Below, one piece after another: positions 57,476 to 64,000 of a DNA stretch of 64,000 nt (position 1 is its first letter; the number at the start of each line of letters is the position of its first letter). Position numbers and translations under genes: made by a program. This stretch comes from Babylonia areolata (taxonomy: Eukaryota; Mollusca; Gastropoda; Neogastropoda; Buccinidae), in the NCBI RefSeq assembly GCF_041734735.1, contig NC_134910.1:5255003-5319002 (forward strand), written 5' to 3'. The notes beneath the pieces were generated by a model. It did no database searches. It was not told the origin of the DNA and worked only from the letters and a program-made list of their open reading frames with translations.

Positions 57476-57678
57476 TGTGAGCGATTGAAAACCCCATGGT
57501 GGTTTGCATTGCAATACCTTCTTTCTTCTTCTTCACAATAATGGGGAAAGCCCAACTGTATGGGCAAAGACCCCGCATGGACTGGAAAAAAAACAAAACC
57601 AAAAAAAAACACCCACCCACTATTCTTAAACATCGGAGAAGGAGAGAAAGAGATAGAGATGTGTAATAATAATGTGGA

Positions 57679-58052
57679 TCTTCTTCGTTCGTGGGCTGCA
57701 ACTCCAACCTTCACTTGTTTGTATACGAGTGGGTTTTTTCGTGCATAACCGTTTTTATCCCGCCATGTAGGCAGCCATCCTCCGTTTTCAGGGGTGTGCA
57801 TGCTGGGTACGTTCTAGTTTCCATAACCCACCAAACGCTGATATGGATTACAGGATCTTTAACGTGCGTATTTGATTTCTGCTTTCGTATACACACGAAG
57901 GAGGTTCAGGCACAAACAGGTCTGCACATATATTGACCTGGGAGATAGAAAAAACCCTACCCATTACCCACCAGGCGCCATTACCGAGATTCCAACCTGG
58001 GACCCTCAGATTGAAAGTCGAAGGCTTTAACCACTCGGCTGATGCGCCTGTC
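57679..58052 (-). mobile_element. tRNA-derived SINE, nearly full length
   Basis: On the minus strand it starts GCGCATCAGCCGAGTGGTTA (tRNA-Leu/Ser-like A box) and has a B box GGTTGGAATC, one base off consensus. The body contains GTCAATATATGTGCAGACCT and CACGTTAAAGATCCTGTAAT. It ends GCAGCCCACGAACGAAGAAG, the start of an AAG tail. I remember this SINE as abundant in gastropods. A partial copy is at 53690-53825. Confidence 0.88.
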
Positions 58053-58336
58053 ATACTGTGGATCCGAAAATACACATGTGACTAAACTGGCCATGCGGAA
58101 CTGGGAATGTCAGTTTAAGGAAACATGTGTTCAAAGCTGAGTGAGTCACATAATTAGCAAACACACACACATACACACACATGCACAGAGAAACATGTAT
58201 GCACGTACCCCCCTCCTCCCGATCACACTAATGTACACATACACACCAACATGTGCAAGTAATATTATGATACTGCCTGTACATTTACATGGCAAGCTGA
58301 AAAAAAAGTATCATTAACCATCTGATTGATTTACAG

Positions 58337-58390
58337 CCGGAATTATTCCCGTTGAAAACTACACAGTGGACGGGAAGATATGGAGATCAG
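58337..58390 (+). CDS. Probable short exon (18 codons)
   Basis: Acceptor TGATTTACAG ends at 58336; donor GTAAGG starts at 58391 after CAG; 54 nt, phase 1-1. It encodes GIIPVENYTVDGKIWRS. NYT is a glycosylation sequon. VDGKI also occurs in the 1675 exon (VVDGKICY), possibly by chance. The phase fits both neighbours: joined to the next exon the split codon is GCC (Ala). Its small size lowers confidence. Confidence 0.5.
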
Positions 58391-58564
58391 GTAAGGTTGT
58401 TTTCTTTTTGTTGTTGTTGTTGGGTTTTTTTGGTTTTTGTTTTGTTTTTTTTTTTTTTTTGTTTGTTTTTTTTTGCATTAAGGACATTTCAACTGGAATA
58501 TCTCCATTCTGCATTTTGAAGTCAGCAGCTGCTTTATGCTCATTTCGGCTAAAAGTTCCATGAA

Positions 58565-59345
58565 AGAGTTAGATTTCAATATTTTGCTTTCACTACAGAA
58601 ATGTTACACCATGGTAGAAAAAGTCCAATGGTAAAACATTTCAGCTTGAAGAAAAACAAAAACAAAAAACCCACCGGTAACTCGGAGTTATATAAATGTA
58701 AACAGGAAATGTATGGTTTCATGGGAAAACATTACCAAAATGATTTTCATAAGAGACAAATCATTTATCTGATCTGCAGATGGAAAATGAATTGTTTTAA
58801 GACCAAATATATCGGTAATGTTTCGTCCATCTGTGGTGCTCAGATAACAGCCGATCATATACTAACTTGCAAGTCTCACATCCCTGACCTGAAATCATCT
58901 TCAGTGCTGACAATCTTATCTTCACCAGTCCATAGCTACTGTATGACTTTTTCAAATCCTCGTTGAATAGCCCAGTTGGTTCGCTGTTATAGTTGTTATT
59001 TTTTCATTATAAAGTTGTAAAATTGTTATGCTTTTTTCATTTTTTTTTTTTTATAACAAAACTTAAATCATTTTCCATTTGTAACACACACACACACACA
59101 CGCGCGCGCGCGCACACACACACACACACATGCGCGCGCGCACACACATAAACACACAGTTTCACTTACTCGCATGCGTACACAGTAATTTTCTTTTCCC
59201 CCCTCGATTTTTTTCCTACCCTCGTCTAATATCACTTAGTGAAAAGACGTTAAACTAAAGAACGAACACACACACTCGCTCACTCACTCACTCACCCACC
59301 CACCAACCCACTCACTCACTCATACATTTACACACACATACATTT
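58565..59345 (+). mobile_element. LINE I family, 3' fragment
   Basis: Colinear with 62993-63560. Both start near AGAGTTAGATTT / GGAGTTAGATTT and share ATGTTACACCATGGTAGAAA and frames reading MYGFMGKHY, NDFHKRQII, LICRWK and a C-x-C...H...C finger (SSICGAQITADHILTC). Both end in ACAAAACTTAAATCA, CA repeats and TTCACTTACTCG. It is 5' truncated, which is typical of LINE insertion. It sits in the intron between the last two exons. Confidence 0.88.
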
Positions 59346-59471
59346 ATTGAAACCAGTACTGTGTCATCACCTTCACCGTCTATTGTTGAGGTCTTCGCTA
59401 ACGAAACTGTCATTATCATGATCGTCGTTGTCGTCGCCCTCATTTCTCGTCTCTCTCTCTCTCTCTGGCAG

Positions 59472-59659
59472 CCAGTCGTCATGCACCACCAGCGACGTGC
59501 ATGTCCCACAACGCCATGCTGGCCAGTGAAAGGAGCAACAGCAGCCACGAGATACACAGACACTCGCACCACCCACCCTACGCTGTCGTCATTACGGATA
59601 AGACGTTTAGCGCGGACTATAGAAGAGTGATGACACGGACCCGTCCACCCGCAGTGTAG
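59472..59659 (+). CDS. Probable terminal exon: C-terminal tail with stop
   Basis: The acceptor is a (CT)n tract followed by GGCAG, ending at 59471. Phase 1 matches the preceding donor. It encodes 61 residues, then TAG at 59657-59659. The sequence includes MSHNAMLASERSNSSHEIHR and HHPPYAVVITDKTFSADYRR followed by V. YAVV and YRRV fit the YxxPhi form of endocytic/sorting signals, which would favour a cytoplasmic tail and hence a membrane protein. It has no hydrophobic segment and no similarity I recognise. An alternative last exon is considered at 60755. Confidence 0.5.
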
Positions 59660-60600
59660 TGAGCCGGTGCAACGTCCCAAATCGCCCGCCGCACGCCCCC
59701 CCCCCCCCCCCCCCCCCCCCCCCGCCCCCTTCCCCCCGATCCCCCCACCACACCCCCTAACCCCCTTCCGTAGGTCCCTTGGAGGACGCATCAGTGTCCT
59801 AAATCGTTCCCCGGTGGACTGGTGAGTTTCCTGAATCGCCACCCCGGGGACAAGTCAGTGTCCTAAAATGTCCCCCAGGGAACTGATCACGAGTGACTAC
59901 TGCTGACCAATCCAGACCACTAAAAGTCCTTGTTGATAACAAATAACAACCCGAAAGTGTTCCTTCACGTTGGTGCATCATTATGACAATTGGTAGGTCT
60001 CTAAAGTACGACTACTGACCTTTGCTGACCTCTATGTAACTGTTCAGATTGTTTTATGCAGTATTAGGATTTAATTTCTTGACAGATCTGGTCCATTGAT
60101 GAATAAGAACTGACAATCCCTTGCCATTGTTGACCACTGTCCATGCAAGTGACCACTATCGAAAAGTTTTTAGAAACATGGCATTTTAATTATGATGTTT
60201 ACACGCTAGTCCAATGCTGACCACAACAGTTTTTAGAAATATGTTATTTTATGATGTTTACACAGCAGTCTAATGCTAGCCACTACAGTTTTATAGAAAT
60301 ATGGCATTTTATGTTTACACAGTAGTCTAATGCTGACCACTACAGTTTTTAGAAATATGGCATTTTATGATGTTTACACAATAGTCTAATGCTGACCACT
60401 ACACAGATGTGTGCAGCTTGTGTTATGTTTACATCAATTTGCATTTTGAGTACATGTCATGTATTACTTGTACTTCTTCACTAGCTTTGACCAATGTCCA
60501 GTGCTGGCAGGGGGGCAGAAAAGGGTGGAACGGTGCCTAGACCTAAGAGCACATAGACTTGGGGGGCTTAATTATATAGATTTGGGGTAAAATTCCATGT
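59660..60600 (+). repeat. Dispersed repeat block: CCCCGGGGAC-type units and TGACCACT units
   Basis: 59770-59880 carries CAGTGTCCTAAATCG and GGGGACAAGTCAGTGTCC, the reverse complement of units at 10147 and 13380. 59880-60200 is the inverted match of 9530-9720. Around 60150-60410 a unit with TTTTAGAAATATG, CATTTTATGATGTTTACACA and GTCTAATGCTGACCACTACA repeats about four times. Confidence 0.75.
59697..59724. repeat. Poly-C run
   Basis: About 28 consecutive C residues in a GC-rich stretch, just after the proposed stop. Confidence 0.9.
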
Positions 60601-60754
60601 AACCTTTCCATGTATGTGAAGCTGCCAGTGACAAAAATTAATTCGAGAAGGTCAAGAAATATGACTTCTGCTTTGGCATTATTTGAGCTTAGATATAGTA
60701 GAATATGTTCGAGAAGGCCACGCAGCCATCATAATCTTTTTGTTGTTGTTACAG

Positions 60755-60897
60755 AGCCCTTTTGTTCAGAAGCGCTTGTTGATGCAAAACAGTTATTTGG
60801 TCATTTCGATACTTACGTCTCCTCAGCGTCGCTCTATTGTCCAGTCCAAGTTTCTACCGATCAGTCGATCAACCATTCAATGAATATAAAAAAATAA
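60755..60897 (+). CDS. Alternative candidate terminal exon (weak)
   Basis: TTTTTGTTGTTGTTACAG is a good acceptor ending at 60754. In phase 1 the frame gives PFCSEALVDAKQLFGHFDTY and a short polar tail to TAA at 60895-60897. AATAAA at 60893-60898 overlaps the stop. No family resemblance; it could be chance or an alternative 3' end. Confidence 0.22.
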
Positions 60898-61057
60898 ACA
60901 AAAACACTTTACTTGTGCCATCACAGGGTCGCTGTAACACCAACATAAATTGAACCTGCGCACCATTAAAAGACATTAAATCAGTGAAATAAGAACTCAC
61001 AGTAGCTGAAGATAGACTCTAACAACCCCCCTCCCCTCAACCCCCCTTCCCCACCCC

Positions 61058-61099
<42 letters not shown>

Positions 61100-61105
61100 G
61101 TATAT
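60898..61105. other. Short spacer with (CA)n
   Basis: CA repeat at 61060-61098 directly before the LINE I coding similarity. Confidence 0.6.
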
Positions 61106-61109
61106 ATAT

Positions 61110-63480
61110 TCAAACGATGTTGGGACACTGATGTTCTCCCTAAAATCTGGAAGGAATCAATAATAGTTCCAATCCACAAACAAGGCAAACCAAAAACACA
61201 CATTGGCAGTTACAGACCTATAGCACTCACCTCTCATGTCTGTAAGTTGCTAGAAAAAATAATATTAAACAGACTCCTGTACTACTGTGAAAAGAATAAT
61301 GTCATCCCTGTAAATCAAGCTGGTTTTAAAAAAAAACAGAAGATCCACAATTGATCATTTAGTGAAATTAACCACTCAGGTTAAGCACCAATTTGCGAGA
61401 CGAAAATGTTTGCTTGCAACTTTTTTCAACATTACTAAAGCTTATGACCAAGTGTGGCATTCACGTCTAATGTTAAAACTGAAGACGATTGGATTATCGG
61501 GACATATGTATAATTTTATAAAAGACTTCTTAGAAAACAGAAAAATTCAGGCTAAAATAGGGAATACGTATTCATCTACACGAACATTGCAGACAGGTAT
61601 TCCTCAGGGCTCTGTAATTGCTCTAATATTGTTCAACATTCTAATGAATGATCTACCAAAAAAACTAACAAAGAATGTTGTAATGGTTCAATACGCTGAC
61701 GATATATGCATGTGGATGAAAGTTACAATCCAAAAAATACGCCTGCCCGATATATGAATTACACAAAAAAGGTATATCAAAATGAATTAAACACAGTAGC
61801 AAATTAGATGAGCGAGAATGGTCTACAAATATCAACCGAAAAAACACACTTGATGCTTTTTAATAATGGATCAAGTCCAGCAACATTGACATCCTTTAAG
61901 ATTTACGAGAACACCCTGGAATATAAAAAAGTAGTTAAATTCCTTGGAGTACACCTTACATCAAAATTAATTTGGAATCATCATATCGATCACATTTTAA
62001 CAAAGGCCAGGAAAACATTAAACTTCTTGAAAATAGTATGCAAACAACCATGGAGCCAGGACATTCTCATTCTACTACACCTTTGCACATCACTTGTTCG
62101 GTCAAAACTTATACATGTACAAGAAGTATACTTCAGTGCACCGAAATATTTATTGAAAAAAATTCAAAGCATAGACTGCAGAGCATATAAACTGGCGCTT
62201 GGCTTACCAGCCCATGCTTCCAGTAAGAAAACGTACAGTGCAGCGGGAGTATTACCATTACAGGATCAAAGGGAACTTGCGTGTAGTAAATTTGTCTTGA
62301 GAAAATGATTTGGAATCGGAAATAAATCTCAAATCCGACCGCGATTTTCCAAAGAGAGCTAGATCTATATCCTCTCACACCACTCTGGGAACATACACGT
62401 CAAGTATTTTAACAAATTCCGACGTGAATAAAAACCCACGTTTTGCTAAAAGGTCTGTTGTATCACCTACACCTGTATGGGAACTTCAAAGAGCGCAATT
62501 TGATATCGATCACACTGATCTGACCAAAGATGACAACATAAATTTACTTACATCGCATGTACGAATCCATTTGGAAGAGAAATACCTTAATCATCTAAAG
62601 ATTTTTACAGACGGCTCTGTTGTAAATGATAGAGCTGGTGCTGCCTTCGTTATTCCAGAGCTTAACTTTCAAAACTCTTTTCAACTGGGAGAGAATAAAT
62701 CCATCTTCAAAGCTAAACTCATAGCAATTCCAATGGCGTTAGATTTCATTATATCCTTTCCGAAAACTATATTTCAGATTCTATTTTGTGTTGATTCTAA
62801 ATCAGTTCTTCATGCCACTGAACTTATAAAAGAAACGGTTAGGTATGAACTCATTATTGAAATTAACCATTTGATTCACGAACTCTTACTAAGAGGCTCC
62901 CACATAACCTTTTGCTGGATTCCTTCTCATTGCGGTTTTTACTATAATGAAAAAGTTGACATTTTGGCTAAAAAAGGAGCTAGAAGCTCAAGGAGTTAGA
63001 TTTAAATATTTCACTTTCACTGCAGGAATGTTACACCATGGTAGAAAAAGTCCAATGGTCAAAATTTCAGTTTGAAGAAAAACACACCGGTAACTCGGAG
63101 TTAAATAAGAACATAAAGAAAATGTATGGTTTCATGGGAAAACATTACCATAATGATTTTCATAAGAGGCAAATCATTTCTCTAATCTGCAGATGGAAAC
63201 TGAATTGTTTTAGGACAAAATATGTCAGTAATGTTTCTTGCATCTGTGGTGCTCACATAACAGTCGATCATATACCAACTTGCGATATGTTAAAGTCTCA
63301 AATCCCTGAACTGAAATCATCTTCAGTGTTGACGATCTTCAGCAGTCCATTGCTAATGTATGACTTTTTCAACTCCTTGTTAAATAGTCCAGTTGGTTCG
63401 CTGTTATAGTTGTTAGTTTTTCATTAGAAATATGTTATATTGTTATGTTTTTTTGTTTTTTTTTGTTTTTTTTAACAAAA
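61110..63480 (+). mobile_element. LINE I: RT plus RNase H LINE, 5' truncated and decayed
   Basis: The RT begins ESIIVPIHKQGKPKTHIGSY then RPIALTSHVCKLLEKII, and continues with TFFNITKAYDQVWH, TGIPQGSVIALILFNILMND and MVQYADDICMW (intact YADD). After a shift it reads VVKFLGVHLTSKLIWNHHID. The RNase H part reads LKIFTDGSVVND, SIFKAKLIAI, CVDSKSV and NEKVDILAKKG; Lys stands where the second catalytic residue (Glu) is expected. A C-x-C...H...C finger region follows (ICGAHITVDHIPTC). The frame changes at least three times (near 61760, 62305 and 63000). It is I/Nimb-like by its RNase H, and distinct from LINE B. Confidence 0.9.
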
Positions 63481-63494
63481 CTTAAATCAATAAT

Positions 63495-63499
<5 letters not shown>

Positions 63500-63525
<26 letters not shown>

Positions 63526-64000
63526 TTCACTTACTCGTATGCGTACACAGTAATTCCGCACACACACACACACACACACGTTAAGAAAATGAGGAATTAT
63601 ACAACAATGAAAACAAATAAAACGTCCAGTAAATAAATCGTATATGTAACTGAAATGCATGCGCACACACACACATGTCAATAAAATATGATATTGCACA
63701 AAAACGTAAACAAATAAGAACATCCAGCAAATAATTCATATATTTTGAGTAAAATACACGCGCACGCATGCACACACGCACACATGCGCGTACTCGCGCG
63801 CATGGACGCCCGTACACACGCACACAACATTTTCCACACCAATAAATTCAGTCATTTAACATTAAGATACATGAAACCATAAAAAAAACCCTAACATGAA
63901 ACGCTTGCCTGTGCTCAGCCACACAGTTCCACATGCACGTAAAATGTCTGCAACCAGGCACTCACCTGCTTGTGAAATTCAGGTGATGCTTCGTGGTGTG
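63500..64000. other. CA-rich microsatellite DNA and an unassigned end
   Basis: (CA)n at 63500-63524 and 63561-63579, with mixed CA/CG repeats to 63830. The two segments at about 63590-63670 and 63670-63770 repeat CAAATAA / GTCCAGTAAATAA-like text, a roughly 90-bp duplication. Nothing recognised from 63830 to the end. Confidence 0.6.

Overview
The window is animal nuclear DNA, most likely from a marine gastropod. The support is a spliced gene with exons separated by kilobases of intron, fucolectin-type (F5/8 type C) domains joined to small cysteine-rich modules, several tRNA-derived SINEs, many unrelated LINE families, and very abundant CA/GT and AT microsatellites. Several of the repeats resemble ones I remember from caenogastropod genomes such as Littorina and Conus; that is recollection, not a search. 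A 100-N assembly gap lies at 55386-55485.

Host content appears to be one plus-strand gene running through almost the whole window (about 1080-59659), with its first exons upstream of base 1. I can read 14 exons. Every internal junction is phase 1, so each exon is a symmetric module. In order: fucolectin-like domain 1 (exons at 1080, 1675, 2692), an EGF/laminin-like exon (7885), fucolectin-like domain 2 (14713, 22855), five single-exon four-cysteine EB-like modules (27151, 32335, 45373, 47779, 52205), a 1080-nt exon coding for a low-complexity, probably disordered segment (55727), a short exon (58337), and a probable terminal exon with two YxxV motifs and a stop (59472-59659). The layout suggests a secreted or single-pass recognition receptor that binds glycans or other ligands outside the cell. 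No transmembrane exon was found; the stretch before the 1080-nt exon contains the assembly gap.

The introns are packed with mobile DNA. LINEs include an uninterrupted 664-codon RT-RNase H frame (11321-13315, minus); two related endonuclease/RT LINEs in opposite orientation (18682-22492 minus, 37335-40065 plus), the second lacking most of its RT core; three L2/CR1-like copies (15070-16720, 29600-30930, 40345-42330); an RNase H-bearing LINE at 61110-63480 with a 3' fragment of the same family at 58565-59345; and many smaller endonuclease, RT and ORF1 fragments. tRNA-derived SINEs, a short SINE-like repeat in four copies, a family with ACTCACTTGTG inverted ends, a possible foldback element rich in TGTCGCC palindromes, and a 2.25-kb minisatellite with a 737-bp higher-order period complete the picture.

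I saw no convincing LTR retroelement, Polinton, viral gene, CRISPR array or classical RNA gene. tRNA-like sequences here look like SINE heads. Function of the host protein is inferred from domain resemblance and exon structure only.
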